A stretch of DNA of 64,000 nt from Limnobaculum xujianqingii (GTDB lineage: Bacteria; Pseudomonadota; Gammaproteobacteria; Enterobacterales; Enterobacteriaceae): contig NZ_JABMLK010000002.1 in NCBI RefSeq assembly GCF_013394855.1, forward strand, positions 1,488,001 through 1,552,000, read 5' to 3'. The notes under the pieces were generated by a model. It was not told the origin of the DNA and searched no databases. It saw only the letters and a list, made by a program, of their open reading frames with translations. Each line of letters begins with the position of its first letter. The first letter of the stretch is position 1. The translations under genes and the position numbers were made by a program. Positions 50,931 through 61,638 of this stretch are shown in pieces.

Positions 50931-51515
50931 ATGCAGCCCATTTATCTGGCTTCTGCCTCTCCCCGCCGTCGTGAACTGTTAACCTTATTACAGATCCCCT
51001 TTGAACGTTTAAATACTGAAGTTGAAGAGCGTCAACTGCAAGGGGAGAAGCCGTTAGACTACGTTTGTCGTCTGGCAAAAAGCAAAGCACTGGCTGGAGT
51101 TCTGGTGGCTGAAAAGGATTATCCGGTTTTAGGCGCTGACACCATTGTCGTGTTGGACGATCGGGTTCTGGAAAAGCCAAAAGATACTGAAGACGCAGCC
51201 CGTATGCTACACATGCTATCGGACTGTCAACATTTAGTGATTACCGCGATTGCTTTTGCTAATCAACAGGATGTGATGTGTTATTCTGTTAGTACTGAAG
51301 TTATTTTTCGTCAGCTAAGTGAGCAGGATATTATCGCTTATATTGCCAGCGGCGAACCGATGGACAAAGCTGGTGCTTATGGTATTCAGGGTTTCGGTGG
51401 CACTTTTGTCAGGGAAATTCATGGTAGTTATCATGCCGTGGTCGGTTTACCTTTGGTTGAAACCCGCGAGCTTCTGGATGCCTTTTTGGCAGCACAGGCT
51501 GGGCGTATAAAATAA
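50931..51515 (+). CDS. yhdE: Maf/YhdE nucleotide pyrophosphatase
   Basis: A 194-residue Maf-fold enzyme (E. coli YhdE 197) that hydrolyses dTTP and UTP, possibly cleaning modified nucleotides. Motifs: [46 protein letters not shown] and [14 protein letters not shown]. The frame starts at 50919 in an ATGA overlap with mreD, but [11 protein letters not shown] at 50931 fits the family start better; either is possible. Confidence 0.92.
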   Translation: MQPIYLASASPRRRELLTLLQIPFERLNTEVEERQLQGEKPLDYVCRLAKSKALAGVLVAEKDYPVLGADTIVVLDDRVLEKPKDTEDAARMLHMLSDCQHLVITAIAFANQQDVMCYSVSTEVIFRQLSEQDIIAYIASGEPMDKAGAYGIQGFGGTFVREIHGSYHAVVGLPLVETRELLDAFLAAQAGRIK

Positions 51516-51524
51516 GGAATAATA

Positions 51525-52994
51525 ATGACGGCGGAACTGTTAGTTAACGTCACCCCTTCTGAAACGCGCGTTGCTTTTATCGATGGCGGTATCCTGCAGG
51601 AAATTCACATCGACCGGGAATCTAAACGCGGTATCGTAGGCAATATTTATAAAGGTCGTGTCAGCCGGGTTCTGCCGGGAATGCAGGCCGCTTTTATTGA
51701 TATTGGTCTGGATAAAGCTGCTTTTCTTCATGCATCAGATATTATGCCGCACACTGAGTGCATTGCTGATAATGAACAAAAGCAGTTTCATGTACGTGAT
51801 ATTACCGAGTTGGTCCGTCAGGGGCAGGACCTGGTGGTTCAGGTGGTGAAAGATCCACTGGGTACCAAGGGTGCGCGTTTAACGACGGATATTACGTTAC
51901 CTTCCCGTTATCTGGTATTTATGCCTGGTGCTGCTCACGTAGGCGTTTCTCAGCGTATTGATAGCGAAGAAGAGCGCGAACGCTTAAAGCAAATAGTGGC
52001 GGAATACTGCGATGAAATGGGCGGTTTTATTATTCGCACCGCAGCAGAAGGTGTGGGTGATGAGGAACTGGCACAGGATGCTGCTTTTCTTAAGCGCCTG
52101 TGGAGTAAAGTCATAGAGCGCAAGAGCCGGGGCGGTACTAAAAATATGCTGTACGGTGAGCTGGCGCTAACCCAGCGCGTATTGCGAGATTTTGTTGGTG
52201 AATCGCTGGATCGTATTCGGGTGGATTCCCGCCTGACTTATGATTCTCTGGTGGAGTTTACCGCAGAATTTATGCCACAAATGACTTCTAAGCTGGAGCG
52301 TTATACCGGAAAACAGCCTATTTTTGATCTGTATGATGTTGAAAATGAAATTCAGCGGGCATTGGATCGAAAAGTCGAGTTAAAGTCAGGTGGCTATCTG
52401 ATTATTGACCAAACAGAAGCCATGACCACTATTGATATCAACACCGGTGCTTTTGTTGGTCATCGTAATCTGGATGAAACCATTTTTAATACCAATATTG
52501 AGGCCACTCAGGCAATTGCCCGTCAGCTACGATTGCGCAATTTAGGTGGTATTATCATTATTGATTTTATTGATATGACCAGTGAGGACCATCGCCGTCG
52601 GGTGTTGAATTCCCTTGAACAGGCATTGTCAAAAGATCGGGTTAAAACCAGTGTAAATGAGTTTTCTGCTTTAGGGTTGGTTGAAATGACCCGAAAGCGT
52701 ACCCGTGAAAGTCTGGAACATGTCTTGTGTGGTGAGTGTCCAAGCTGCCGCGGTCGTGGTCGGGTGAAAACCGTGGAAACCGTCTGTTATGAAATCCTGC
52801 GGGAAATCGTACGGGTACACCACGCTTACGATGCGGATCGCTTTCTGGTTTATGCTTCTCCTGCGGTTGGAGATGCGCTGAAGAGCGAGGAGTCGTACTC
52901 TTTGGCAGAAGTAGAGCTCTTCGTTGGAAAACAGGTTAAAATTCAGATAGAACCACTTTATAACAGGGAACAGTTTGATGTGGTGATGATGTAG
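51525..52994 (+). CDS. rng: ribonuclease G
   Basis: A 489-residue endoribonuclease (E. coli 489) of the RNase E/G family. S1 domain (IVGNIYKGRVSRVLPGMQAAFIDIG), the 5'-sensor region, the DNase-I-like catalytic domain (IDINTGAFVG, IIDFIDMTSEDHRRRV) and the zinc link CGECPSCRGRG. It matures the 5' end of 16S rRNA and degrades some mRNAs. It lies 9 bp after yhdE in the conserved cluster. Confidence 0.97.
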   Translation: MTAELLVNVTPSETRVAFIDGGILQEIHIDRESKRGIVGNIYKGRVSRVLPGMQAAFIDIGLDKAAFLHASDIMPHTECIADNEQKQFHVRDITELVRQGQDLVVQVVKDPLGTKGARLTTDITLPSRYLVFMPGAAHVGVSQRIDSEEERERLKQIVAEYCDEMGGFIIRTAAEGVGDEELAQDAAFLKRLWSKVIERKSRGGTKNMLYGELALTQRVLRDFVGESLDRIRVDSRLTYDSLVEFTAEFMPQMTSKLERYTGKQPIFDLYDVENEIQRALDRKVELKSGGYLIIDQTEAMTTIDINTGAFVGHRNLDETIFNTNIEATQAIARQLRLRNLGGIIIIDFIDMTSEDHRRRVLNSLEQALSKDRVKTSVNEFSALGLVEMTRKRTRESLEHVLCGECPSCRGRGRVKTVETVCYEILREIVRVHHAYDADRFLVYASPAVGDALKSEESYSLAEVELFVGKQVKIQIEPLYNREQFDVVMM

Positions 52995-53040
52995 TGAGCA
53001 GATGAGACATTAAACCCGCGTAGTAGCCAGAGGAGGAAGG

Positions 53041-56000
53041 ATGAGGCGAACGAGCCGCATGCTGTTTAAAATAGTGATACTGCTATTAGTGCTGCTTACG
53101 CTGGTTGTCGGTGGTTTGCGCTTTGCCTTGCCCCGAATTAATGAATATCGCCAACCCATTCTGGACACCGTTAATCGATTTACCGGCATTCCTGCTCAAG
53201 TGGAGCAGATGGAAGGTAAATGGGAAATGTTCGGCCCCACATTTGATCTACGTAATATTTCATTAGAAACATCTGCCGGAAAGATTGATATCTCCCGAGT
53301 CACCATCGCTCTTGATGTTTGGGAATCCCTGCTGCATTTTCGTTTTCAATTCAGAGACCTGACCTTTTATCAGGTGAAAGGCGATCTTGACTATATGGTG
53401 GGCCAGTCGGAAGAGAGTCAGGGATCTTCTGATTTAACCACGCTGGAAAACATCTTTTTAAACCAGTTTGACCACTTTATTTTACGCGATAGCAAACTCT
53501 CCTTCCTGGCCTTATCTGGCGATCGGGTGACCGTTGAACTCCCTCGATTAACCTGGTTGAACGGCCGAAATCGCCACCGTGCAGAAGGCCAGGTTCATGT
53601 TTCGACAGAAAATGGGCCGCACGGTTTACTGGAGGTTCGTCTCGATCTCAGAGATGAAGAGGGTTTGTTAGATAGCGGTACTGTTTATCTTCAGGCCAAT
53701 GACGTTAATATGCTGCCGTGGCTTAGCCACTGGTTTAAATCAAATTCCGGGTTTGATAATGCTCAATTCAGTCTGGCTTCCTGGCTTTATATTAAGAAAG
53801 GGGTAATTGACGGCGGAGACGTGTTGCTGAGTCAGGGAAGAGCTAACTGGCATAATGATGAAAATATGCACCAGTTAGACGTTAACCAGCTATCAGTTCA
53901 TATGAGTCGGCAGGAGAAAGGTTGGCGTTTAGATGTACCATCGCTCAACCTGAGAACCGATGGTGTCGTCTGGCCTGCCGGTAGGGTTAGCCTGTTCTGG
54001 CAGCCTGAAGGTATCGCTTCTAACGGAGACAAGTGGGAGGAGATGCTGCGCATTCGGGCGGAGAATCTGAGCCTTGACCATATTAACCCACTATTGCCTA
54101 TTTTTAGTTTCCTGACGCCTGATGCGCTGGATATCTGGTTTAAGATGGACCCTCATGGCAATTTGCCGCTTCTGGCGTTGGATATTCCATTAAAACAGCC
54201 GGAAAACATCCATTTTCAGGCTCAGTGGCAGGAAGCCAGCTGGAAGCCCTGGGAGTTAATTCCGGGCAGCAATCACACCCAGGGAACTATCGCAGGAAGT
54301 ATTAGCGAAGGAACCATGAGCGTTGCGCTAAATAACAGCACATTGCCATACAGCAGTGTATTTCGGGCGCCTCTGGAAGTCAGTAAGGCTAATGCCACGC
54401 TAAACTGGTTGAATAATCAGAATGAATTCCGGTTATGGAGCGACCATATTGACGTTCAGGCTAAATCTTTATGGGTCAATGGTGGATTTGATTACACTCA
54501 ACCTGAAGGAAGCGATCCCTGGTTAAGTATTCTGGCGGGTATTCGGGTATATGATGCCGGTGACGCCTGGCGTTATTTCCCTGAACCGCTGATGGGCAAA
54601 GATTTAACTGATTATCTCTCCTCTGCCATTATTGCCGGTAAGTCAGATAACGCTACGCTGATTTTTTCAGGCAACCCGATTAAGTTTCCTTACCCGGAAA
54701 AAGACGGCCTGTTTGAAGTTTATGCACCATTAACCGAAACCACCTTCAAGTTTCAGCCTGACTGGAAACCTCTGACAGATATGACCATCGACCTGGATTT
54801 TATCAATGCAGGACTATGGATGAATGCACCAACTGCGAAGCTGGGAAAGGTAAATGGCCGCAACATTGAAGCCATTATTGCTGACTACGCCAAACATCAG
54901 TTAGCCATTACCGCCGACGTGGATGGTGAAGGTGTTGATGTTCGTGACTATATGAATGGCTCGCCGTTGAAGTCATCTGTAGGTTCGGCTTTGGAGCAGG
55001 TTGAAGTTCAAGGTAATGTTAGCGGGCGCTTACAGTTGGATATTCCTCTTGATGGCAAAGATGCTATCGCGAAAGGGGACATCACCCTGAAAAATAATAG
55101 CCTGCATATTAAACCGATTGATTCCACGATGGAAAACGTCAGTGGTACTTTCAGTTTTGATAATGGTGACCTGATTAGTAAACCACTAACTGCCCAGTGG
55201 TTTAATCAACCGGTAGGTTTGAATTTCTCCACTAAACAAAATGCCAGGGATTACGGTGTTAAAGTTGGTATAACCGGCAACTGGTCAGTGGCTAAACTGC
55301 CATGGCTGCCAAAAGAAATTGCTTCCGAAGTCGCGGGTAATGCAGGTTGGAAGAGTGATGTGAATATCACGTTACCCCCCAAAGGCAGTGCTAAATATGA
55401 TGTGCTGTTTACCGGTGATCTGAAAGGTGTGAGCAGCCGCTTACCTGCACCGCTAAATAAGTCATCAGGATCGGCGTTGCCGGTAAAACTGAAGGCCAGT
55501 GGCGATCTGAAAGGCTTTAACATGGATGGGACCATTGCAGGTAATCAGGCCATCAACAGTCAGTGGGTATTCACTAAAGATCAAACCCGGTTAACGCGCC
55601 TTGCCTGGCAGATGAATAGTCAAAAAATACCAGCACTCTCTTCTGATGAACGTCTCGATATGCAACTACCTGCATTGAACGGTGAAAAGTTAATGGCAGT
55701 TCTTGGGTCGCTGAGTGCGGCTGATACCAGTGGCAAAACAGGAAAATTCGCAATGCCACCACGCTGGATTTTCCGTTCGCCGCAGGTTGAACTGGCCGGG
55801 CAGTTCTGGCGTGATGTTGCTGTTGATGTGGATAATCGTTCTGCCAATACACAAGTGGGGATCAAAGGTAAAGAGATCGATGCCCGACTTAGTATTAACA
55901 ATAACCAGCCGTGGCGAGCGGATATTGACTACCTGTATTTCAATCCTAAAAAAGAGAGCCTGTTAGGTAGCACTACCGATAGCAAAGGCAAAGTGGGTAA

Positions 56001-56856
56001 GTCATCACTCTCTTCCATTAATTTTGGTCGTTTGCCGTCCCTGGCGATTCGCTGTAAAGAGTGTTGGGGAATGGGCCAACGCCTGGGCATTGTCGAAGCC
56101 GATGTGCGATTCCGTCCCGAAAGCTTAAGTCTGAATAATGGCGTTATTGACACCGGTAATACTCGGTTAACGTTCAGCGGTGACTGGTTGCGTTCAGCAG
56201 CAGGTTCCGCCACCCGGGTTGATGGCAAACTATCCGGGCAGCAAATCGATCGCAGCATGGATTACTTTGGTGTTTATACGCCGCTTAAAGATGCACCGTT
56301 TGATGTGAATTTTAGTCTGGCGTGGCAGGGGGAGCCCTGGTCACCTCAGGTAGATACCCTGGATGGTCAGGTGGTTACCAAATTGGGCAAAGGAATGGTC
56401 GATAATGCCGGCGGCGGTCATGCCGGGCAAATATTGCGGCTGTTAAGTTTTAACGCGCTAATACGTAAACTACAGTTTGATTTTAGCGATACGTTTGGCA
56501 ATGGTTTTTACTTTGATACTATCAGTGGAAGCCTTAAGCTGGCAAAAGGCGTTGCAACTACCAATGATACTTTGATCGATGGCTTATCTGCAGACATTGC
56601 TGTTGATGGCTCCATTGATTTAGCTAAACAACGCCTCAATCTTAATGCTGTAGTCGCACCTGAAATTTCGGCTACGGTGGGAGTGGCAACTGCGTTTGTA
56701 GTAAACCCTATTGCAGGGGCAGCAGTATTTACGGTGAGTCAGGTTCTTGCACCGTTATGGAACAAGATTTCACTGATTCGTTATAAAATTGACGGTAGTT
56801 TCGAAAATCCAAATGTGAACGAAGTATTGCGTCAACCGAAGGGAGAAGGCGATTAA
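53041..56856 (+). CDS. yhdP: YhdP, AsmA-like envelope lipid-transport protein
   Basis: A 1271-residue protein (E. coli 1266). One N-terminal helix (MLFKIVILLLVLLTLVVGGL), then a very long periplasmic repeating-beta-groove region with DUF3971/AsmA-type segments (INLDFINAGLWMNAPTAKL-type; SGKLSGQQIDRSMDYFGVY; LIDGLSADIAVDGSIDLA). YhdP with TamB and YdbH carries phospholipid across the periplasm to the outer membrane. GAGGAAGG lies directly before the ATG. It overlaps the next gene by one base. Confidence 0.95.
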   Translation: MRRTSRMLFKIVILLLVLLTLVVGGLRFALPRINEYRQPILDTVNRFTGIPAQVEQMEGKWEMFGPTFDLRNISLETSAGKIDISRVTIALDVWESLLHFRFQFRDLTFYQVKGDLDYMVGQSEESQGSSDLTTLENIFLNQFDHFILRDSKLSFLALSGDRVTVELPRLTWLNGRNRHRAEGQVHVSTENGPHGLLEVRLDLRDEEGLLDSGTVYLQANDVNMLPWLSHWFKSNSGFDNAQFSLASWLYIKKGVIDGGDVLLSQGRANWHNDENMHQLDVNQLSVHMSRQEKGWRLDVPSLNLRTDGVVWPAGRVSLFWQPEGIASNGDKWEEMLRIRAENLSLDHINPLLPIFSFLTPDALDIWFKMDPHGNLPLLALDIPLKQPENIHFQAQWQEASWKPWELIPGSNHTQGTIAGSISEGTMSVALNNSTLPYSSVFRAPLEVSKANATLNWLNNQNEFRLWSDHIDVQAKSLWVNGGFDYTQPEGSDPWLSILAGIRVYDAGDAWRYFPEPLMGKDLTDYLSSAIIAGKSDNATLIFSGNPIKFPYPEKDGLFEVYAPLTETTFKFQPDWKPLTDMTIDLDFINAGLWMNAPTAKLGKVNGRNIEAIIADYAKHQLAITADVDGEGVDVRDYMNGSPLKSSVGSALEQVEVQGNVSGRLQLDIPLDGKDAIAKGDITLKNNSLHIKPIDSTMENVSGTFSFDNGDLISKPLTAQWFNQPVGLNFSTKQNARDYGVKVGITGNWSVAKLPWLPKEIASEVAGNAGWKSDVNITLPPKGSAKYDVLFTGDLKGVSSRLPAPLNKSSGSALPVKLKASGDLKGFNMDGTIAGNQAINSQWVFTKDQTRLTRLAWQMNSQKIPALSSDERLDMQLPALNGEKLMAVLGSLSAADTSGKTGKFAMPPRWIFRSPQVELAGQFWRDVAVDVDNRSANTQVGIKGKEIDARLSINNNQPWRADIDYLYFNPKKESLLGSTTDSKGKVGKSSLSSINFGRLPSLAIRCKECWGMGQRLGIVEADVRFRPESLSLNNGVIDTGNTRLTFSGDWLRSAAGSATRVDGKLSGQQIDRSMDYFGVYTPLKDAPFDVNFSLAWQGEPWSPQVDTLDGQVVTKLGKGMVDNAGGGHAGQILRLLSFNALIRKLQFDFSDTFGNGFYFDTISGSLKLAKGVATTNDTLIDGLSADIAVDGSIDLAKQRLNLNAVVAPEISATVGVATAFVVNPIAGAAVFTVSQVLAPLWNKISLIRYKIDGSFENPNVNEVLRQPKGEGD

Positions 56857-57704
56857 TGAGAAGTGCTAACGTAGCTCTGTTACAACTCTGTAGTGGGGAT
56901 AATGTGCGTGCCAATCTGGCGCAAATTGAGCAACAAATTAAGCAGTTGAAGCCCCATGTGAAGTTGGTTATGACGCCGGAGAATGCGTTACTGTTTGCTG
57001 ATACTCAAACCTATTATAAATATTCCGAAACAGAAGGAACCGGACCACTTCAGGATGCTATCAGGGAGATGGCAATACGCTATGGCGTATGGATTTTAGT
57101 AGGTTCAATGCCGCTTATCAGTCGTGAAGATCCGGACCGTTTAACCGCCAGTAGTCTGTTGTTTGATGATAAGGGTGAAATTAAAGCCCGCTATGACAAA
57201 ATGCATATGTTTGATGCTGACGTTGCCGACGGACACAACCATTACCGTGAGTCAGATGCTTATGCCTATGGCCAACATTTAACGGTAGTTGATACACCAG
57301 TTGGTCGACTGGGTATGACCATTTGTTATGATTTACGTTTTCCGGGCCTGTATCAGGCACTAAGAGAGCAAGGTGCTGAGTTGATTTCTATCCCGGCAGC
57401 CTTTACCCGTGTAACGGGAGAAGCTCACTGGGAAATCCTGCTGCGCGCACGCGCCATTGAAAACCAGTGCTGGATTTTGGCTCCGGCTCAGGTTGGACGC
57501 CATGGCTCAACTCGTCGTACCTGGGGCCATACCATGGCTATCGACCCATGGGGAAGCGTAGTTGGCATTAATGCGGATGCGGTTGAAGGCATCAAAGTAC
57601 ATGTAGATACTTCCGGCATGCAAAAACTGCGTGAGCAAATGCCGGTCGTCAAACACAACAGATTTCAGCCGGTGCTGAAAAATCCATTAAATAAGAGTGA
57701 ATAA
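56856..57704 (+). CDS. carbon-nitrogen hydrolase (nitrilase superfamily, Nit-type amidase)
   Basis: A 282-residue enzyme with the complete Glu-Lys-Cys triad: Glu42 in MTPENALLF, Lys115 in YDKMHMFD and Cys157 in [14 protein letters not shown]. The sequence is of the Nit1/deaminated-glutathione amidase type, which hydrolyses deaminated glutathione. ATG shares a base with the yhdP stop (TAATG), and tldD follows after 5 bp, so the three are co-translated. E. coli K-12 lacks a nitrilase at this point; it is common between yhdP and tldD in other Enterobacterales and relatives. Confidence 0.9.
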   Translation: MRSANVALLQLCSGDNVRANLAQIEQQIKQLKPHVKLVMTPENALLFADTQTYYKYSETEGTGPLQDAIREMAIRYGVWILVGSMPLISREDPDRLTASSLLFDDKGEIKARYDKMHMFDADVADGHNHYRESDAYAYGQHLTVVDTPVGRLGMTICYDLRFPGLYQALREQGAELISIPAAFTRVTGEAHWEILLRARAIENQCWILAPAQVGRHGSTRRTWGHTMAIDPWGSVVGINADAVEGIKVHVDTSGMQKLREQMPVVKHNRFQPVLKNPLNKSE

Positions 57705-57709
57705 CCATT

Positions 57710-59155
57710 ATGAATCTGACGCTGGTCAGTGAGCAGCTATTGGCTGCGAATAAATTAAGCCATCAGGATCTGTTTAATGTTCTGGGGCAATTGTCTGAGC
57801 GGCGTCTGGATTATGCCGACCTCTATTTTCAGTCCAGCTACCATGAATCCTGGGTAATAGAAGACGGTATTATTAAAGATGGTTCCTACAATATCGATCA
57901 GGGCGTAGGTGTTAGGGCGATCAGCGGTGAAAAGACCGGTTTTGCTTATGCGGATCAGATTACGTTAAATGCCCTGACTCAAAGCGCCCATGCGGCGCGT
58001 TCCATTGTCAGCGACAAAGGAAACGGTAAAAGCCATGTACTGGGGGCGGTGCCTTACTCCTCACTCTATCCGGCCATTGATCCGCTGCAAAGTCTGACTC
58101 GTGAAGCCAAAATCGAATTACTGCATCAGGTAGACAAAGTTGCCAGAGCGGCAGACAAGCGGGTACAGGAAGTGAATGCCAGTCTGAGTGGCGTGTATGA
58201 AATGGTACTGGTTGCCGCAACGGATGGTACTTTGGCTGCGGATATCCGGCCTTTAGTCCGCCTGTCGGTGAGTGTGCTGGTGGAAGAGAACGGTAAGCGT
58301 GAGCGCGGTTCCAGCGGTGGCGGTGGCCGTGTTGGTTATGAATATTTCCTTGAACAGACCGAAATGGGTGTTCGTGCGGAAGTGTTTGCTCAGGAAGCGG
58401 TAAGAATGGCGCTGGTTAACCTTTCTGCTATTGCTGCTCCTGCGGGTGCTATGCCTGTGGTTCTGGGTGCCGGCTGGCCTGGAGTATTGTTGCATGAAGC
58501 GGTTGGTCATGGTCTTGAGGGCGATTTTAACCGTAAAGGCTCATCAGTATTCAGCGGTCGCATGGGAGAACTGGTAGCTTCAGAACTCTGCACCGTGGTT
58601 GATGACGGTACTATGATGGGACGTCGGGGTTCTCTGTCCATTGATGATGAAGGGGTTCCGGGACAGTATAACGTACTGATTGAAAACGGCATTCTGAAAG
58701 GCTATATGCAAGATAAGCTAAATGCCCGACTGATGGGGCTAGCTCCAACGGGTAACGGACGCCGTGAATCTTATGCCAGTTTGCCAATGCCACGTATGAC
58801 CAATACCTACATGCTGGCGGGGAAATCCAGCCGGGAAGAGATTATTGCCAGCGTAGAATATGGCCTGTATGCCCCTAATTTTGGTGGCGGTCAGGTGGAT
58901 ATCACTTCAGGTAAATTTGTGTTCTCTACCTCTGAAGCCTATTTGATCGAGAATGGTCGAATTGGTAAAGCGGTTAAAGGGGCAACGCTGATTGGCTCTG
59001 GTATTGAGGCAATGCAGCAGATCTCTATGGTAGGCAACGACCTGGCTCTGGATAAAGGAGTTGGTGTGTGTGGTAAAGAAGGGCAAAGCGTGCCGGTCGG
59101 TGTTGGACAGCCAACCCTGAAACTGGACAATTTAACCGTAGGCGGAACCGCCTAA
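57710..59155 (+). CDS. tldD: TldD metalloprotease subunit
   Basis: A 481-residue protein, the length of E. coli TldD. The zinc motif HEAVGH ([18 protein letters not shown]) is intact, together with [15 protein letters not shown] and [17 protein letters not shown]. With TldE (PmbA) it degrades unfolded peptides and matures microcin B17-type peptides and CcdA. Only tldD is here; pmbA is elsewhere, as in E. coli. Confidence 0.96.
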   Translation: MNLTLVSEQLLAANKLSHQDLFNVLGQLSERRLDYADLYFQSSYHESWVIEDGIIKDGSYNIDQGVGVRAISGEKTGFAYADQITLNALTQSAHAARSIVSDKGNGKSHVLGAVPYSSLYPAIDPLQSLTREAKIELLHQVDKVARAADKRVQEVNASLSGVYEMVLVAATDGTLAADIRPLVRLSVSVLVEENGKRERGSSGGGGRVGYEYFLEQTEMGVRAEVFAQEAVRMALVNLSAIAAPAGAMPVVLGAGWPGVLLHEAVGHGLEGDFNRKGSSVFSGRMGELVASELCTVVDDGTMMGRRGSLSIDDEGVPGQYNVLIENGILKGYMQDKLNARLMGLAPTGNGRRESYASLPMPRMTNTYMLAGKSSREEIIASVEYGLYAPNFGGGQVDITSGKFVFSTSEAYLIENGRIGKAVKGATLIGSGIEAMQQISMVGNDLALDKGVGVCGKEGQSVPVGVGQPTLKLDNLTVGGTA

Positions 59156-59171
59156 TCTCCTCAAAAATAAG

Positions 59172-59198
59172 TCGGGTAACGATTTGTTAGTTACCCGA
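59172..59198 (+). terminator. hairpin after tldD
   Basis: Stem TCGGGTAAC / GTTACCCGA with a 9-base loop, 16 bp after tldD. There is no clear T run, so termination is only likely. Confidence 0.5.
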
Positions 59199-59278
59199 TG
59201 TTAACTTATGCCGCTAATCAGGGATGTCTGCCTCCTGAATTCGACAGCTTTCATGTCATCTTTCTACGGAGTATTAAA

Positions 59279-59779
59279 ATGAGTATTTCCTACTATCAGT
59301 TAGCTACGCAAAGTACCATTCGTGTGCTGAATAATCTTGATCATCTGATTGATATGGCAATAGTGTTCTGTGCCGAGCGCAAAATTGATGAGTCTGTGTT
59401 GTTCAACGACCGTTTAGCGCCGGATATGTTTCCTCTGTCGCGTCAGGTTCAGTTGGTAAGCGATATGACCAAAGGTTGCGCCGCTCGTTTAGCGGGTATC
59501 GAACCACCAAGCTATGCCGATACCGAAACGTCATTTGAGCAGTTGAAAGAACGCATCAGAAAAACGGTCGACTTCATTGCCACGCTAAAAGAGAGCAATT
59601 TTACTGATTGTGAGAAGCGTGATATCAAACTGCCATGGTATGAAGATGCACTTCCGGCTGAAGTCTTCTTATTGCAGCATGCTTTGCCGAATATCTACTT
59701 CCATATCGCTACGGCATATAACATTTTACGCCACAATGGTGTGCCGGTAGGTAAACGAGATTATCTCGGCAAGATCTGA
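59279..59779 (+). CDS. DUF1993 family protein
   Basis: A 166-residue soluble protein of the DUF1993 (DinB-like four-helix) type: NNLDHLIDMAIVFCAERKID, FPLSRQVQLVSDMTKGCAAR, LAGIEPP and HALPNIYFHIATAYNILRHN with C-terminal NGVPVGKRDYLG. Function unknown. Start at ATG 59279 with GGAG upstream; the 27-codon-longer frame is not supported. The gene ends just before repeat copy 4. Confidence 0.83.
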   Translation: MSISYYQLATQSTIRVLNNLDHLIDMAIVFCAERKIDESVLFNDRLAPDMFPLSRQVQLVSDMTKGCAARLAGIEPPSYADTETSFEQLKERIRKTVDFIATLKESNFTDCEKRDIKLPWYEDALPAEVFLLQHALPNIYFHIATAYNILRHNGVPVGKRDYLGKI

Positions 59780-59794
59780 TGCTTTATTTTTGGC

Positions 59795-59990
59795 CTTAAA
59801 ATAGTCAATTGTCGGGAGGGGCTCCCGTGGGGGTCGACTTGGCGTAAGCCAACGAAGCGCCCGTAGGGAGACCAGGCCCGACATGCACTGAAGCCAAGTA
59901 CAGGCGGTTTTCCGGTCGAGCACAAAGCTTGTATAAGCGTTTTAGATTCTACGACCGGAATATTCATTGGTGCCGATTTATCTGGTTTTT
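59795..59990 (+). repeat. dispersed hairpin repeat, copy 4 (+)
   Basis: Outer stem TGTCGGG (59810-59816) / CCCGACA (59877-59883), which differs from CGTTGGG / CCCAACG in copies 3 and 5 but keeps all pairs. A second stem CTCCC (59822-59826) / GGGAG (59866-59870) encloses the core TTGGC-GTAA-GCCAA. The 3' stem is CCGGTCG (59912-59918) / CGACCGG (59952-59958). It occupies most of the 311-bp gap between DUF1993 and DUF817. Confidence 0.9.
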
Positions 59991-60090
59991 CAGCAGTCTG
60001 ATTTATTTCCTCACTTCACATTCCCTTCACTCGCTTCACACACAGCCAGATTATATTGCTCACTATTCTAACCTCAGTGAGATTTCGGCC

Positions 60091-60966
60091 ATGTCAGCAA
60101 TAGATACTTACTCTTTATCACCGGTAATTGGCTATGCGCGCCCTTGGTATATACAGGGATGGATGCGTACGTTACCTTTGCCGCTGCTGGAGTTTTGGAG
60201 CTTTGGCGTAAAAGAGTCAATAAGCTGTATTTTCGCCGTTTCATTTTTTATCACACTGGCATTATCTAAATTTCTTCCGCTGGGCGGATTACCGCGCTAT
60301 GACTTTGTACTGATTGTTGCGCTGATGGTTCAGTTTGCGTTGGTATACAGTGGACTGGAAACCAAAAAGGAGCTGATTGCCATCTCATTGTTCCACCTGC
60401 TGGGACTGGTATTGGAGATATTTAAAACGGCTCCGGGAATTGGTTCATGGAGCTATCCGGAATTTGCTTATAGCAAAGTATTTGGTGTACCCCTGTATAG
60501 TGGTTTTATGTATGCAGCAGTAGGTAGCTATATATTGCAGGCATGGCGCCAGTTAGCGGTGCGTCTGACAGGATATCCATCTCATCTGGTGGTGATAATT
60601 CTGGCTGCCGCCATCTATCTCAATTTCTTTACCCACCATTTTATTGGTGACTATCGCTGGCCACTTACCTTGATTCTGATTGCGGTATTTTGGCATACCA
60701 AAGTACATTTTAAACCGATGGCACGTGAGTTCTGGATACCATTACCGTTGGCTTTCTTGTTGATTGGGTTCTTTATTTGGATTGCGGAGAATATTGTTAC
60801 GCTGCTTGGCGGCTGGCAATATCCTAATCAGACAACCTCCTGGCAGATAGTCCATTTAGGCAAAATTAGCTCATGGGGATTACTGGTGGTAATTAGTTTT
60901 GTTATTGTGGCGGAGTTAAAATTCCTCAATAAATGTAAAGAAAGCGAAAATAAGCTGACTAATTAA
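60091..60966 (+). CDS. DUF817 family membrane protein
   Basis: A 291-residue polytopic protein with about eight helices. It matches DUF817 (B. subtilis YoaT type) through LPRYDFVLIVALMVQFALVY, the GSWSYPEFAY motif, GVPLYSGFMYAAVGSYI and IYLNFFTHHFIGDYRWPL. Function unknown. The frame is open back into repeat copy 4, but the ATG at 60091 begins the family homology; upstream codons come from the repeat and are not expected in the protein. Confidence 0.85.
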   Translation: MSAIDTYSLSPVIGYARPWYIQGWMRTLPLPLLEFWSFGVKESISCIFAVSFFITLALSKFLPLGGLPRYDFVLIVALMVQFALVYSGLETKKELIAISLFHLLGLVLEIFKTAPGIGSWSYPEFAYSKVFGVPLYSGFMYAAVGSYILQAWRQLAVRLTGYPSHLVVIILAAAIYLNFFTHHFIGDYRWPLTLILIAVFWHTKVHFKPMAREFWIPLPLAFLLIGFFIWIAENIVTLLGGWQYPNQTTSWQIVHLGKISSWGLLVVISFVIVAELKFLNKCKESENKLTN

Positions 60967-61119
60967 TCGCGATCGAATATTTTTATCTCATGTATTTTTT
61001 GGATACACACTGTGACATCTTATTCTGTGAGAGTGTGAAATAATGCATGTTGGTAAAAAGGCTAATATAAGCTAAATATTAATATAGAGTGAGTTATCGT
61101 AATTCGTAACTGAGAGAGC

Positions 61120-61638
61120 ATGAAGAGAAATACCATAGGGATACTGATATTTTGTGCATTACTGATTATTGTTGGCGTTGCTTTCAATAAATTTAATAGT
61201 ACAAAGCACTCTTCAATAGAGCCTCGCTCAGCGGAGAACTCATCACAACCAATTGATCGTAATAAAGGTAAGCCATCACCTGCGGATATATCGACTCAGG
61301 AAATTGATAAGCTTACCCGGCAAGACGTTGTAGCGTCATATGTTCGTCAGAATAAGCGTTTGCCGGATTATTACATCACTAAGAGTAAGGCCCGTTCGCA
61401 AGGCTGGGATGCTCGCGATGGTAATCTTTGTTCTGTTCTACCGGGTAAGGCTATCGGTGGTGACCGCTTCTCTAATCGGGAAGGAGGGCTGCCTGAAGCA
61501 TCCGGACGAGTCTGGTACGAGGCGGATCTTAATTACCGCTGCGGACATCGGGGAGCAGACAGATTACTGTATTCAAATGATGGTCTGATATATGTCTCAC
61601 GCGACCATTATAAACGATTCATGGAGGTAAAAAGCTGA
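61120..61638 (+). CDS. barnase-type guanyl-specific ribonuclease, membrane-anchored or secreted
   Basis: A 172-residue protein. Residues 5-24 are a signal peptide or anchor (TIGILIFCALLIIVGVAF), 25-65 a Ser-rich linker, and 66-172 a barnase domain (DVVASYVRQNKRLPDYYITK, GWDARDGNL, GGDRFSNREGGLP, VWYEADLNYRCG, SRDHYKRF). All catalytic residues are present by comparison with barnase: Lys88 (K27), Glu134 (E73), Arg144 (R83), Arg148 (R87), His163 (H102). Cys104 and Cys141 could form a disulfide. It cleaves RNA after G. The barstar inhibitor gene overlaps its stop. Confidence 0.92.
   Translation: MKRNTIGILIFCALLIIVGVAFNKFNSTKHSSIEPRSAENSSQPIDRNKGKPSPADISTQEIDKLTRQDVVASYVRQNKRLPDYYITKSKARSQGWDARDGNLCSVLPGKAIGGDRFSNREGGLPEASGRVWYEADLNYRCGHRGADRLLYSNDGLIYVSRDHYKRFMEVKS

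Noticed and set aside
59929..60090. In-frame N-terminal extension of the DUF817 gene
   Set aside because: These codons come from repeat copy 4 (the same peptide FRFYDRNIHWCR appears in another frame at copy 3). Family homology begins at the ATG at 60091.
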